The position numbers and the translations under genes were made by a program. Under the pieces are notes generated by a model. It did no database searches. It was not told where the DNA came from and saw only the letters and a list, made by a program, of their open reading frames with translations. This document shows, piece after piece, positions 1-8,891 of a stretch of 64,000 nt of DNA; position 1 is the stretch's first letter, and each line of letters begins with the position of its first letter. Source of the stretch: Solidesulfovibrio magneticus RS-1 (GTDB taxonomy: Bacteria; Desulfobacterota; Desulfovibrionia; Desulfovibrionales; Desulfovibrionaceae); the NCBI RefSeq assembly GCF_000010665.1, contig NC_012796.1, positions 1,550,001-1,614,000 of the forward strand, written 5' to 3'.

Positions 1-1283
1 CGGCGTCGTTCCTGACCCTGGAAGGCCAGGCCGCCAAGGGGTTCCTGCCCTTGGCCGACGCGTTCCCTTCAAGCCAGGGCCCGCGGCCGGTTGGGCGGTT
101 GTTTCGCCACTGGCAGGCCTTAAGCGATCCCCAGGCGCTTGCGCAGGGGGCGTCGGAGCTTTTCAGCGACGCCGCCACGGGGCTGTTCCGCCTTGGCGAC
201 GCGGCCCGGGAAGCCCTGTCCGAGGCGGATGTCGTCAACATCCACTGGAACGCCGGCATACTGCTGTCTCCGGATTTCTTGGCCGCCCTGGCCGGCAAGA
301 ACATCGTGCTGACCCTGGCCGATCTCGGACCCCTCACCGGCGGCTGCCATTATCATCTCGCCTGCCGCCGGTTCGAGGCGGCCTGCGGCCGCTGCCCGGT
401 TCTGCGGCGCTCCGGCGCGCAGGACGCCAGCCGGCGCAACCATGGGCTTAAAAGACGCGTGTACGGGCTGCTGCGGCCAAGCGTGGTCGCCCTGAGCCGC
501 TGGCTGGCCGACGAAGCCCGGGCCAGCAGCCTGCTCGGCCATCGTCCCATCACGCATCTGCGGTACACCTATCCGTTGGACGTCTTCAGGCCCCTTGGCC
601 CTGACGAACGGCAAGCCGTGTTGCGGCGATTGGGCATTCCGCCTCAGGCCCTGGTCATCCTGGCCGGGGCCTATGGCCTGGACTGCGGCCGCAAGAACAT
701 CACCGCCCTGGTCCGGGCCGTGGAGCGCCTGCGCACCTCCTGGCCGGGCAGGGCCGTGGAACTGGTAACCTACGGCTACGGCTCGCCTCCGCCTGCCGCA
801 TTCCCTATCCGGCATGTCGGCTTTGTCGACAACAGCGCCATGGGGGAGCTCTACGGCGCGGCCGATCTGTTCGTGCATCCGGCCGTGGCCGAGGCTTTGG
901 GCAACACCCTGTGCGAGGCCCAGTGTTGCGGCACGCCGGTGGTCAGCTTCAACGTGGGCGGTTGTCCCGAGGCCTACCGGCCCGGCGTCACCGGATTTTG
1001 CGTGGAACCAGTCAGCGAGGACGCCCTGTATGCGGCCCTTGCCGGCATTGTGGCCAACCCCGGGCAGCTGGCCCCCATGCGGCGGGCCGCCCGGGAGTTC
1101 GCCATGGCGGCTTTTTCGCCGCAACGCCATGTCGAGGCCTACGCCGCGTGGCTGTGCGCCGCCGAAACGGCCCGTTCCCTGGCGGAAGATCCCGGGCTGG
1201 GGGCGGATTTGGCTGACAATGCGCGGCAAAGCCGGAGCCTGTTTGCGGCGTCTGACTGGGAGCAAAGCATTCGGCGCGCATAA
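1..1283 (+). CDS. Glycosyltransferase family 4 (GT-B), 5' end outside window
   Basis: Retaining GT-B glycosyltransferase, probably acting on a cell-surface polysaccharide with a nucleotide-sugar donor; the substrate cannot be read from sequence. The C-terminal half has the family 4 donor-site pattern: a VHPAVAEALGNTLCEA stretch with the conserved glutamates, then GTPVV and NVGG. The N-terminal half carries a cysteine pattern (GGCHYHLAC, then CGRCPVL) seen in one branch of the family and perhaps binding metal. The frame is open to the first base of the window; the first in-window start codon is a TTG at 51 with no ribosome site, so the gene most likely starts upstream. It ends with TAA at 1281-1283. 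Confidence 0.85.
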   Translation, partial: ASFLTLEGQAAKGFLPLADAFPSSQGPRPVGRLFRHWQALSDPQALAQGASELFSDAATGLFRLGDAAREALSEADVVNIHWNAGILLSPDFLAALAGKNIVLTLADLGPLTGGCHYHLACRRFEAACGRCPVLRRSGAQDASRRNHGLKRRVYGLLRPSVVALSRWLADEARASSLLGHRPITHLRYTYPLDVFRPLGPDERQAVLRRLGIPPQALVILAGAYGLDCGRKNITALVRAVERLRTSWPGRAVELVTYGYGSPPPAAFPIRHVGFVDNSAMGELYGAADLFVHPAVAEALGNTLCEAQCCGTPVVSFNVGGCPEAYRPGVTGFCVEPVSEDALYAALAGIVANPGQLAPMRRAAREFAMAAFSPQRHVEAYAAWLCAAETARSLAEDPGLGADLADNARQSRSLFAASDWEQSIRRA

Positions 1284-1567
1284 TCGTTGAGATCCCGCCA
1301 CCATGACCTCCCGGCCAGCAGCGTATCACTTCCGTAAGTTGACTGTCGCCGCAAACTATGCGAATTTTTCAACACTATCACTGCATCGCACGTCGTTGCG
1401 GCTATGCGGCAGCGGCGCGCTGCGACATCGGGCGCAGTCGTGTATTTCTGTCGGCATCGACTGTATTGGCGTTGTTGTTGTTCGGCCTTTTGTCGGTGCC
1501 GCAGAGGGTTCTGTGCTTGTGTCTTGGTGTGATGCGTCTGTGCGGTCCAACAAACACTGGAGGGATT

Positions 1568-2062
1568 ATGCGTTCGTTCATGCTTGTTGCGATTATGGTG
1601 TTTAGCGCGTTGTATGTGCATCAGGCTCAAGCCTTTGAATGCGGCAAGCTGGAATTTGGAGCCAAACTCGGCGACATGGACGACGGCAATTTTGTGCTCT
1701 ATATGGAGAAAGACGGTGTCACCTATTATAATTATGTCGGGGCGTGCCGTCTTCCGGTCCATCAGAAGGCCTCTCCGGCTATTGCGTATGCTTTTGTTGA
1801 CGGAAAATACTACGCCAGAATTATCCGTGTCGCCGGTCGGGAGAAAAAGGATATTCTCGCCGACATGGAGAAAAGCTTTTGCAAGCCGGTTTCCGTGAAA
1901 AGCGAAGGGGACGTGAGCTTGTATCAATGTGATTTGCCAAACGACATCGAGTTCAAGTTCAAGTACAACAACAAGACCGGCGAGGCGCGGACCGCCGCGT
2001 ACAGCAAGGCCTTGCGCAAAAGCATCGGCAAGGCCGATCTGGCGGAGTTCCCGGAGCAGTAG
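1568..2062 (+). CDS. Small secreted protein of unknown function
   Basis: A 164-residue protein I do not recognise. The start at 1568 is chosen because GGAGGG lies just upstream and the first 22 residues form a clean signal peptide (MRSF, a hydrophobic run, then VHQAQA before a cleavage site). The mature part has three or four cysteines and many aspartate, lysine and tyrosine residues without membrane segments, so a periplasmic or exported location is likely. An in-frame upstream extension to 1358 exists but has no ribosome site and would bury the signal peptide. The downstream ligase starts about 80 bases later and could be cotranscribed, but nothing links their roles. Confidence 0.7.
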   Translation: MRSFMLVAIMVFSALYVHQAQAFECGKLEFGAKLGDMDDGNFVLYMEKDGVTYYNYVGACRLPVHQKASPAIAYAFVDGKYYARIIRVAGREKKDILADMEKSFCKPVSVKSEGDVSLYQCDLPNDIEFKFKYNNKTGEARTAAYSKALRKSIGKADLAEFPEQ

Positions 2063-2141
2063 CCCCTCGGTGAAATCGTCGTCAGGGCTTACGCAGCGAG
2101 ACGACGGTCCAAAGGCATGGGAACATGCCAAGGAGCGTTCC

Positions 2142-3668
2142 ATGCCCCTGTATCGCCTGGTGGCCGCCACGGCGGCGCGGCGGCCCGAGGCCGTGGCCCT
2201 TTGTTGCGGGGCGGGCCGCGTCACCTATGCCCAGCTGGCGGAAGATGCGGGCCGGCTGGCCGCCTGGCTTTCCAGCCTTGGTCTGGTCCCGGGCGACCGG
2301 CTGGCCGTGCTGCTCCCGAATTCCATCGAGCTTGTGGCCGTCATCCTGGCCGCCTGCCGGGCCGAGCTGGTCCTTGTGCCGCTTGCGCCGGACGCGCCGC
2401 CGGCCCGGCAGACCGAGATACTCAAGCAAACAGGGGCCAGGGGGCTGGTCCTGGCCGCCGAGATGGCCGCCGCCGTCCCGGCAAAGGCGCGGCAGGGGGT
2501 GGCCGTGACGATCTGCCTGGGGCCGCCCGAGCCCGGAACCATCGCCTACGACGCCTTTCGCGCCCAGGCCGACGTTGCCCCGCCGCCCCGAAGCGGCGTG
2601 CCCGACCCGATCTGCCTGCTCGTGTACACCTCCGGCTCCACCGGCCGGCCCAAGGCCGTGGCTCACAGCCAGGAGCGGTTGGCGCGCCGCGTGGACGCCT
2701 TTATCCAGGCTCTGGACATCACGGCCCAGGACACGACCCTGGCCGTCTTTCAAGCCTGGCGGCCGGTGGTCCTGGTGTTCCAGGTCCTGGCCATGCTGCG
2801 CCTGGGTGGAACCGTCGTGCTGGCCGACAGTCCGGACCCGGCCGCGTTCTGGCGTCTCTACGGGGAGCATCGACCGGGATATTGCCTGCTGATGCCCAGT
2901 TACGCCCGTAAGATTTTTGCCGATCCGGCCGCCGCCCGGGCGGACCACTCACGGCTGCGGTTTTGGATAAGCGGCGGCGACGCGCCGGGACCGGCCCTGT
3001 ACGAAGCGGCCCGGCGCATTGCCGGACGGCCGTTATGCAATCTCTACGGCCTCACCGAAACCGGCTTGGTGGCCGTGGTCGCGCCAAGTGAAACGGACAA
3101 GCCCGGCTGCATCGGCCAGCCCGTGGGCGACGTGGTCATGCGGCTTGTGGACGACGCCGGGCGCGACGTCGCCCAAGGCAGTCCCGGCCGCCTTCTCGTC
3201 GCCTCAGCGAACATGATGGTCGGCTATTTCAACGACACCCTGGCCACGCACCGGGCCATCGGGACCGGCTGGTACGACACCGGTGATCTCCTGCGCCGCG
3301 ACGCCCAGGGCGACTACTGGTATATCGGCCGTGGCGAAGACGTCATCGTGCGCCATGCCGCCCAGGTGGCCGCCGCCCTGGTGGCCGACGTCCTGGCCGG
3401 GCATCCCGGCGTGGCCGAGGCCGTGGTGGTGGGGGTGGCCGATGCCGAGGCCGGGCAAGTCCCCGTGGCGTTCTATCGAACGACCGGCCCCGATCCCGGC
3501 GGCGAAGCGCTTATCGCCTACCTCGCGCAGCGGGTGGAAGCCGTGTCCGTGCCCGTGGCCTGCCTGGCCGTGATGCAGTGGCCGGTGACGCCTCGGGACA
3601 AGACCGACCGGCAAAAGCTGCGGGCCATGGCCCTGGAACATCTTGGCCGGGTGAGCGGGAACGACTGA
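2142..3668 (+). CDS. AMP-forming acyl-CoA synthetase/ligase family protein
   Basis: Member of the adenylate-forming (ANL) superfamily, 508 residues, expected to activate a carboxylic acid as an acyl-adenylate, with CoA or a carrier thiol as acceptor. Visible motifs: the phosphate loop YTSGSTGRPK near residue 160, the aromatic-rich LYGLTETG near 300, WYDTGD near 380, and the C-terminal lysine region TPRDKTDRQKLR that usually supplies the adenylation lysine. The hinge region reads GRGEDVI, somewhat unlike the usual GR-DD-I. The start at 2142 has AGGAG seven bases upstream. The substrate is not predictable; there is no neighbouring carrier protein, so it may be a stand-alone ligase. Confidence 0.85.
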   Translation: MPLYRLVAATAARRPEAVALCCGAGRVTYAQLAEDAGRLAAWLSSLGLVPGDRLAVLLPNSIELVAVILAACRAELVLVPLAPDAPPARQTEILKQTGARGLVLAAEMAAAVPAKARQGVAVTICLGPPEPGTIAYDAFRAQADVAPPPRSGVPDPICLLVYTSGSTGRPKAVAHSQERLARRVDAFIQALDITAQDTTLAVFQAWRPVVLVFQVLAMLRLGGTVVLADSPDPAAFWRLYGEHRPGYCLLMPSYARKIFADPAAARADHSRLRFWISGGDAPGPALYEAARRIAGRPLCNLYGLTETGLVAVVAPSETDKPGCIGQPVGDVVMRLVDDAGRDVAQGSPGRLLVASANMMVGYFNDTLATHRAIGTGWYDTGDLLRRDAQGDYWYIGRGEDVIVRHAAQVAAALVADVLAGHPGVAEAVVVGVADAEAGQVPVAFYRTTGPDPGGEALIAYLAQRVEAVSVPVACLAVMQWPVTPRDKTDRQKLRAMALEHLGRVSGND

Positions 3669-3671
3669 GCA

Positions 3672-3699
3672 AGCTCCGGCCCCGGGCGCTCCCGGAGCT
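3672..3699. terminator. Stem-loop after the ligase gene
   Basis: AGCTCCGG and CCGGAGCT form a perfect 8-bp stem around a 12-base GC-rich loop, three bases after the ligase stop codon and between two convergent genes. No T run follows, so it is a stabilising or Rho-assisted end rather than a classic intrinsic terminator. Confidence 0.45.
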
Positions 3700-3783
3700 G
3701 GCCGAACAGGGCGGCTGGTGCGGCGCTTGGCCGGTTGGCTCCGAAACGTCCCGGACCTTGCCAAGTGGGCGGCTGCCGCGTCC

Positions 3784-5421
3784 TTACGAGGGCGGCGCGT
3801 CTTCGGGCAGGGCTTGCGAGGCGGGTTCGGGCAGAAAGCGCGAGGCGAGCAGATTGGCCAGGGTGACCAGAAAAGCGACCCCGGCGGCGGCGTAAGCCAC
3901 CCGGGCGGGGTGGGCGGCGGCGATGGGCAGGGCGGCGGCCAACCATTGGGTCAGAGCGGCGAAACACGATCCGAGCATCCGGCCGCCGACGTTGGCCGAA
4001 AAACTCTCGCCCGTGCCCCGCAAATGCAGCGGATAGGCGCGGGGGAGGTAGTTTCCCCAGAAACTGAACTGGCCGATGATCACGAATCCCGCCAGGAAGA
4101 GGCCGCGTTCAAAGGCGGGCAGGCTTGTGGTCCCGGCCCAGGCGAAGGTCACCGGCAATATAACCGTCGCCGGAATCAGGAAAAATCGCAGCAGCTTCCT
4201 GCGGCTGACAATCCACACCGCCAGCACGGCCAGGGCGCAGCGGCCGGCAATCCCTCCAAATTCCTGAAACGTGGTCGCCCGCGCCGCGAATCCCTGTTCT
4301 ACCGGGCCGGCGATCCGGCGGCGCTCGGCGTCTAGGCGCTGTTTGATTTCATTTTCCGAACGTCCTTCCTGCGTCCACTGGGCACGCAACGCCGCCTGTT
4401 TCTCTTCGGGCAGGCGTTTGTCCAGGGCTTCGGCCACGGCGGCCCGGGTCTCGGGCAGGCCCGGCACGATCTGTGGGGCTTGTTGGATGGCCCCAAAGGC
4501 GGCGGCGAAGCTCAGGGTGAACATGGCGGTGACAAGACAGGTGGTGCGCCGCAGCTCCGGGGAGAACAAGGCGCCCAGGCTTGGCCGGCCCAACTGGCCG
4601 GCCCGGCGCTTGGCCAGCCAAGGCGGGGATTCCGGCAAAAACGGCCGCACCAGCAGCAGCGGCAGGGCCGGCAGCAGGCCGGACATGAGCGTGTAGCGCC
4701 AGTCGGCTTGGGGATTGTCGATGTGCCCGAGAAACGACAACACCTCGGGCAGGGCGATGGATGGCGCGGGCATCGGCGGCAAGGCGAGCCAGCCCAGCAG
4801 CGTGACGGGGCGTCCGCCGGCCAAGGCGGAGGCCAGGCCGCCGACCACGGCCACCAGCAGACCGCCGACCGAGGAAAAAGCCTGGGTCGTTCCCAATACG
4901 GCTTCCCGCCGGCGTGGTTCGGGAAAAAATTCGGCCAGCCAGGCAATGGCCGCCACGAATTCCACGCACACGCCAATGAACACGAGACAGCGCAGGACGA
5001 GCAACATGGTCAGGGACGTGGCGAATCCGGACAGGAAGGAGGAGACCGCGTACAGCACGATGCTGGCCGTCAGCAGGCGTTGCCGCCCGAAACGGTCGGC
5101 GAGCCAGCCGCCAAGCAGGCCGAACGCGCCGCCGGCCACGGCCGGGACATAGAAGAGCATCCCGAACCAGAAGGTGAATTCCGGCGTGCTGGGGCGGATG
5201 CCGCCCAGTTCCATAAGCGCCGGCCGCACGATGAGCGGCAGCATCAGCAGTTCGTAGCTGTCAAAGAGAAAGCCCCAGGCGGCCACGGCGCAAACGAGCC
5301 ACTCCCGGGCCGTCAGCCCCAGCGGCCTAGGCGGGGCGATCACGGACAGGCCGGACAGGGCCGGCGGCGACAGGGCGCTTGGAGCATGCCGCTTGGTAAC
5401 AGAGCCTCGGCCCAGCGGCAA
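3784..5421 (-). CDS. Major facilitator superfamily transporter
   Basis: About 545 residues with the 12-helix pattern of an MFS permease of the sugar/organic-acid porter type. The loop between helices 2 and 3 carries GGWLADRFGRQRLL, the family signature. Helices 1-6 lie in the first 230 residues, followed by a long, charged, coiled cytoplasmic insert (about residues 320-370, with EALDKRLPEEKQAALRAQWTQEGRSE-like text) before the last helices; an insert of this size is unusual. The apparent start is a TTG without a good ribosome site, so the true N-terminus may be a few residues shorter. It is convergent with the ligase gene. The substrate is unknown. Confidence 0.85.
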   Translation of the reverse strand: MPLGRGSVTKRHAPSALSPPALSGLSVIAPPRPLGLTAREWLVCAVAAWGFLFDSYELLMLPLIVRPALMELGGIRPSTPEFTFWFGMLFYVPAVAGGAFGLLGGWLADRFGRQRLLTASIVLYAVSSFLSGFATSLTMLLVLRCLVFIGVCVEFVAAIAWLAEFFPEPRRREAVLGTTQAFSSVGGLLVAVVGGLASALAGGRPVTLLGWLALPPMPAPSIALPEVLSFLGHIDNPQADWRYTLMSGLLPALPLLLVRPFLPESPPWLAKRRAGQLGRPSLGALFSPELRRTTCLVTAMFTLSFAAAFGAIQQAPQIVPGLPETRAAVAEALDKRLPEEKQAALRAQWTQEGRSENEIKQRLDAERRRIAGPVEQGFAARATTFQEFGGIAGRCALAVLAVWIVSRRKLLRFFLIPATVILPVTFAWAGTTSLPAFERGLFLAGFVIIGQFSFWGNYLPRAYPLHLRGTGESFSANVGGRMLGSCFAALTQWLAAALPIAAAHPARVAYAAAGVAFLVTLANLLASRFLPEPASQALPEDAPPS

Positions 5422-5514
5422 TATCGGCGGATTTGTTCCGAGGCGTCGCGACGGGAGAAGGCGGCGAGGCTGTGCTCCGTCAATGGCGAGAGTTTTCCCG
5501 CGTCCTTGGCGAAC

Positions 5515-6315
5515 TTATTTGGCGGCAAGTTCCGGCGCGCCCCAGGCCGGGGCCAGCCGGACCAGTTCCTCGCGCGGCAATTGCACCAGTACCGGGTTTT
5601 TCGCGGCGTCGAGCCAGCCCAACACGGCGAGCATGTCCGGTTCGGCCATGGCCGTGCAGCCCGCCGTGGGCGCGCCGGGACCCCGCCACAAATGCAGGAA
5701 GATGCACGAACCGGCTCCCGGCTGGGCGCTTGGGGCATTGTGATCCACGAACAGTCCTAAACGGTACAGGCCGTCGGGCCGCAGCATCCGCTCCTCGCTG
5801 TCCCAGTCCTTGGCGACGGTGTTTTCCTCGAACAGCTGATTGTAATGCTTTGACGCAACGCCATCCACGCAAACGGTTTGCGCGGTGACCTGATGCACGG
5901 GGAAGTGGGGCGACGCGCCGCTGGATTCGCTGGGGCCGATAAAGGCGCGCGGCAGGCGAAAAACGCCGGCCGGCGCGCGCCCGTCCCCTTCGGCCTTGAC
6001 CGGCGCGGCGGAGAGACCCTCACCGTGCAGTCCCCGGCCCCAGGCCAGGCCGCTTCGCCCCAGGCTCACGGGCACGGCGTCGCCCACAGGACGCCACGGG
6101 CCATTGGGGCTGGAGCGTTCGAACCGCCGCAGCCGGGCTTGGGTCGTGTTCCAGTCCTCGGCCACCACCAGCACCATCTGGCCGGCTCCCGCCACAGGGG
6201 ACGCCGGCCTCATGGCCGCATCGGTTTGCGCCGGAGAGGTGCTGGCGGCCTGGCACTCCAGGCCCAGGCCCAGGACAAGGACCATAAGAAGCGACAACGC
6301 GGTAAAGTGTCTCAT
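5515..6315 (-). CDS. Secreted L,D-transpeptidase (YkuD-like) family protein
   Basis: 266-residue exported protein. The start at 6315 follows a GGGGAGAGAG ribosome site and gives a signal peptide (MRHF, a leucine/valine run, then CQAAS, which could also be a lipobox-like cysteine). The C-terminal half has the catalytic signature of YkuD-type L,D-transpeptidases: a histidine in IFLHLW, then GAPTAGCTAM with the nucleophilic cysteine 11 to 12 residues later. Such enzymes cross-link peptidoglycan or attach proteins to it in the periplasm, but this divergent YafK/ErfK-like subgroup is mostly uncharacterised. A longer in-frame start at 6492 would remove the signal peptide from the N-terminus and is rejected. 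Confidence 0.8.
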   Translation of the reverse strand: MRHFTALSLLMVLVLGLGLECQAASTSPAQTDAAMRPASPVAGAGQMVLVVAEDWNTTQARLRRFERSSPNGPWRPVGDAVPVSLGRSGLAWGRGLHGEGLSAAPVKAEGDGRAPAGVFRLPRAFIGPSESSGASPHFPVHQVTAQTVCVDGVASKHYNQLFEENTVAKDWDSEERMLRPDGLYRLGLFVDHNAPSAQPGAGSCIFLHLWRGPGAPTAGCTAMAEPDMLAVLGWLDAAKNPVLVQLPREELVRLAPAWGAPELAAK

Positions 6316-6626
6316 GTCTAGCTCTCTCTCCCCGGCCGGCGTCAGGGGTGCATTGTTGGGCGACCGCGCCGGTATAGCCGGATATTTCCAAGCCGGGAAG
6401 GGGCGTTGACGGCTATTGGCTGGAGAGCCTCGGCCATGGTGGACGCTGGGGGCCAGGTCCGGCGTGCCGCCCTGCCCCAACAACCGAGGCATGAGCGGCC
6501 TGTCTTCCGGGCGGGTCGCTTGTTAGGGAACATGCCCAGAAAAAAGAAACTCGGATACGGCAAAGAACTGTGCAGCAGTCTCAAAAAGGGGGAGCCTGCG
6601 CCGATGCAATGCACTTTCGCAGGCCA
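6316..6626. other. Gene-free gap between YkuD-like and LysR genes
   Basis: About 310 bases between two minus-strand genes. It must hold the promoter of the YkuD-like gene and the end of the LysR transcript. I see no convincing promoter hexamers, RNA gene or conserved short reading frame. Confidence 0.5.
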
Positions 6627-7604
6627 TTATTTGCTGCAACATGGTGTATCTTTGACGTTAAGGGTTGTTGGCATCTGTTGATCAAGCCGTTGCCTTGCGG
6701 CCGAGGCCGAAGACGGCGTCGCCAGTTCCTCGCGCATCAAGGCCATGAATGCCGCGAGCTGGGGCGAGATCCATTTGTTCTTATGGTGCAACATCAGGAG
6801 GGCCACTTCAAAGGTGGGAAGGTCCAAGGGAAGAACGGCCAGGTTGCCGGCGGCGAGGTCTTCCTGGACGGCCGAAGTCGGCAGGATGCTCACCCCTGTC
6901 CCGTTTCGCAGACATCCCCGCATCGAGGCCGCGCTGGAAAATTCCAGGCAAGCCCCGGTTTCCACCTCGGCCTGGGCCAGCATGGCCTCAAAGAGCCTGC
7001 GGTAGGCGCAGTCGGCCGTGCAAAGCAACAAGGTCTCTCCAGACAGGGCGTCCAGACCGAAGGGCTCCCCCCTTTGCGCCAGCCGATGCGTCGGCGCGGC
7101 CACCAGAACCAGTTCCTCCACGCCAAGGGCCTCCACCAGGAGATCGCCGGCCCGAACGCTGTCCGCCATGAGAAAAGCGAGATCAGTGACGCCCTGGCGC
7201 AAATCGTCCTCCAACCCCTCGACGGTGCAGGAGATGAAGCGCAGCTGCACATGGGGATAGGTCTCGCGGTACTGGCGGATGGCCCGTCCCATCCGCCAGG
7301 CGCAAAGCGACTCGGGCACGCGGATGGTGAGCATGCCCCGCGCCTGTGACGCCCCGGCCACCCAGGCCCTGGCCTCGTCTTCCAGGTCCAGGAGCTTGAT
7401 GGCCATGTGCTGCAGGCGTTTCCCGGCTTCGGTGAGCACCACGCGCCGGCCGAGGCGTTCGAAGAGGCGGGCCTGCAATTCGTCCTCCAGAGAGGCGATT
7501 CGCGTGGAAATCGTGGATTGGGCCGCATGCACTTCCTGGGCCGCCCGGTGAAAGCTGAGGTGGCGGGCCACGGCCACGAACGTCCGGAGATCACGCAGTT
7601 CCAT
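6627..7604 (-). CDS. LysR-family transcriptional regulator
   Basis: 325-residue LysR-type regulator. The N-terminal winged helix-turn-helix is typical: MELRDLRTFVAVARHLSFHRAA, QSTISTRIASLEDELQARLFER, then VVLTEAGKRL. The remainder is the two-lobed periplasmic-binding-like effector domain. The start at 7604 has AGGAG six bases upstream and matches the family's usual N-terminus; the ATG-like start 21 bases further upstream does not. It is divergent from the C_GCAxxG_C_C gene, the classic arrangement in which a LysR protein controls its neighbour and itself. The effector is unknown. Confidence 0.9.
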   Translation of the reverse strand: MELRDLRTFVAVARHLSFHRAAQEVHAAQSTISTRIASLEDELQARLFERLGRRVVLTEAGKRLQHMAIKLLDLEDEARAWVAGASQARGMLTIRVPESLCAWRMGRAIRQYRETYPHVQLRFISCTVEGLEDDLRQGVTDLAFLMADSVRAGDLLVEALGVEELVLVAAPTHRLAQRGEPFGLDALSGETLLLCTADCAYRRLFEAMLAQAEVETGACLEFSSAASMRGCLRNGTGVSILPTSAVQEDLAAGNLAVLPLDLPTFEVALLMLHHKNKWISPQLAAFMALMREELATPSSASAARQRLDQQMPTTLNVKDTPCCSK

Positions 7605-7760
7605 GAGCGCTCCTGGATGGGGCATGTTCGGATTTTCCGATCAACCCCTTCGGATATATTCGCTGGATTCGATCGAAAGCCATGATTAAGCAGAAATAAA
7701 GATCGAAGCAACCACGCCGCCGGCCCCGTGCCGGCAGGCCGCAAACGGAGGGCGAAAGTC
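7605..7760. promoter_or_regulatory. Divergent control region with two palindromes
   Basis: The gap between the LysR gene and the divergent C_GCAxxG_C_C gene has TCGGA-TTT-TCCGA at 7628-7640 and the perfect palindrome TTCGATCGAA at 7668-7677. Paired dyads about 30 bases apart in a divergent LysR intergenic region are what a regulatory and an activation half-site would look like. Binding is an inference. Confidence 0.5.
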
Positions 7761-8261
7761 ATGGAAACTCGAGAAGTGGAGCAAAGAGCCCAGGCGTTGT
7801 TTGAGAGCGGACTGAACTGCGCGGAAGCGGTGTTGACGGCTGTCCTGGCCGGACAAGGAGTCATGGATTGCGCCGAGGCCACGCGACTGGGCACGGCTTT
7901 TGGCGCGGGCGTGGGGCGCAGCAAGGAAGAACTGTGCGGGGCGCTTTCGGGTGGCCTCATCGCCCTGGGCTATCTTCAGGGGCGCGACCGGGGAAGCGTG
8001 CAGTGGGACGGGCTGGCCAGCCTCGCGGCCGGTGTCCGTAACCGCTTCAAGGCCCTTCACGGGTGCACGTCCTGTTCCGCCTTGCTGGCCCGGTTGGGGC
8101 CTCAGGAAGACATGGACAAGTGCGTGGCCTTGTCGGCCGTGACCGCAGGCCTTTTCCACGAGGCGCTGCGCAACCCTGACTCCGTCAAGGCGCCGTCCGT
8201 GGCCTGCGGCTGCACCGTGCGGCCGGCGGGACAAGCCACGACCGGAAGCTGTTGCGGGTAG
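7761..8261 (+). CDS. C_GCAxxG_C_C family (putative redox) protein
   Basis: 166 residues with the features of the small cysteine-rich C_GCAxxG_C_C family: an N-terminal GLNCAEAVL, a central LCGALSGG, a C-terminal cysteine pair (CTSCSALL) and a late CGC. These proteins, common in anaerobes, are thought to carry redox-active cysteines or a metal centre, but no reaction is established. The start at 7761 has GGAGG ten bases upstream. The usual glycine-rich segment is present and the protein has no signal peptide, so it should be cytoplasmic. Divergence from a LysR regulator suggests it answers an inducer sensed by that protein. Confidence 0.8.
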   Translation: METREVEQRAQALFESGLNCAEAVLTAVLAGQGVMDCAEATRLGTAFGAGVGRSKEELCGALSGGLIALGYLQGRDRGSVQWDGLASLAAGVRNRFKALHGCTSCSALLARLGPQEDMDKCVALSAVTAGLFHEALRNPDSVKAPSVACGCTVRPAGQATTGSCCG

Positions 8262-8417
8262 CCCTTGGGTGGTCGTCCAGGCCCGCCATCAAGCCTTTTT
8301 GTCGTAATAACTTCGAAATGGTGCACAAAATCGGAGCAGGGTGAGCATGCAGACGGTTTGTCTGGATACACTGTGTTTCGATTGGATAAAACAGGGGGTC
8401 GGTGGGAAAACTCAGGA

Positions 8418-8855
8418 TCAACACCCTTTAAGCATGCATAAGAAATCGGCAGCACTGGCGTACAAGGGCTTTTGGAAGGCTATGCCGAATTCGTCGCCCT
8501 TCACCCAGCGCACTGTCGCTTGGTGAAAAACGCCCAGCGGTCCCACAGGCTGCAGTTTGGCATTGAACAACAGCCTGTCCTTTGGTTCAACGGGGAAGTC
8601 CTCTTCCCCGGTCAGGCGCAGCCGGGCTCCCAGGACGCTGAGGTCGAGAATCTGGACTTGGGTGGCGCTTGTCGGTTTTTGCACAGAGCCCCGGTGCAGG
8701 GCATGTTCCTGGCTGAGGTGGATGCGTCTGGCGGACCGGCGTTCGCCACAGGTCCGGCAACGCCAGTAGCATGGCGTCGGCGGACCGTAGTCGACGAGTT
8801 CGTGCCATGCCGTGGTGCCGCATTGTGGGCATTTCTTGAGTTCGACAAGGGGCAT
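8418..8855 (-). CDS. Zinc-ribbon plus PilZ-domain protein
   Basis: 145 residues. Residues 8-40 form a zinc ribbon with two CxxC knuckles (CPQC and CRTC). The rest resembles a PilZ domain: a hydrophobic beta strand DLSVLGARLRL matches the D/N-x-S-x-x-G core of PilZ, although the upstream RxxxR element that contacts cyclic-di-GMP is only weakly represented. It lies 36 bases after the TadG-like gene on the same strand and may be the last gene of that operon, which would tie pilus or surface-protein assembly to second-messenger control. That functional link is inference. Confidence 0.65.
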   Translation of the reverse strand: MPLVELKKCPQCGTTAWHELVDYGPPTPCYWRCRTCGERRSARRIHLSQEHALHRGSVQKPTSATQVQILDLSVLGARLRLTGEEDFPVEPKDRLLFNAKLQPVGPLGVFHQATVRWVKGDEFGIAFQKPLYASAADFLCMLKGC

Positions 8856-8891
8856 GAGAACAACGCATTGGTTCTTCGCACAGCGTGGGGC

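Noticed and set aside
1929-2141. N-terminal extension of the AMP-forming ligase
   Set aside because: It overlaps the secreted-protein gene in another frame, lacks a ribosome site, and the family-like N-terminus begins at 2,142.
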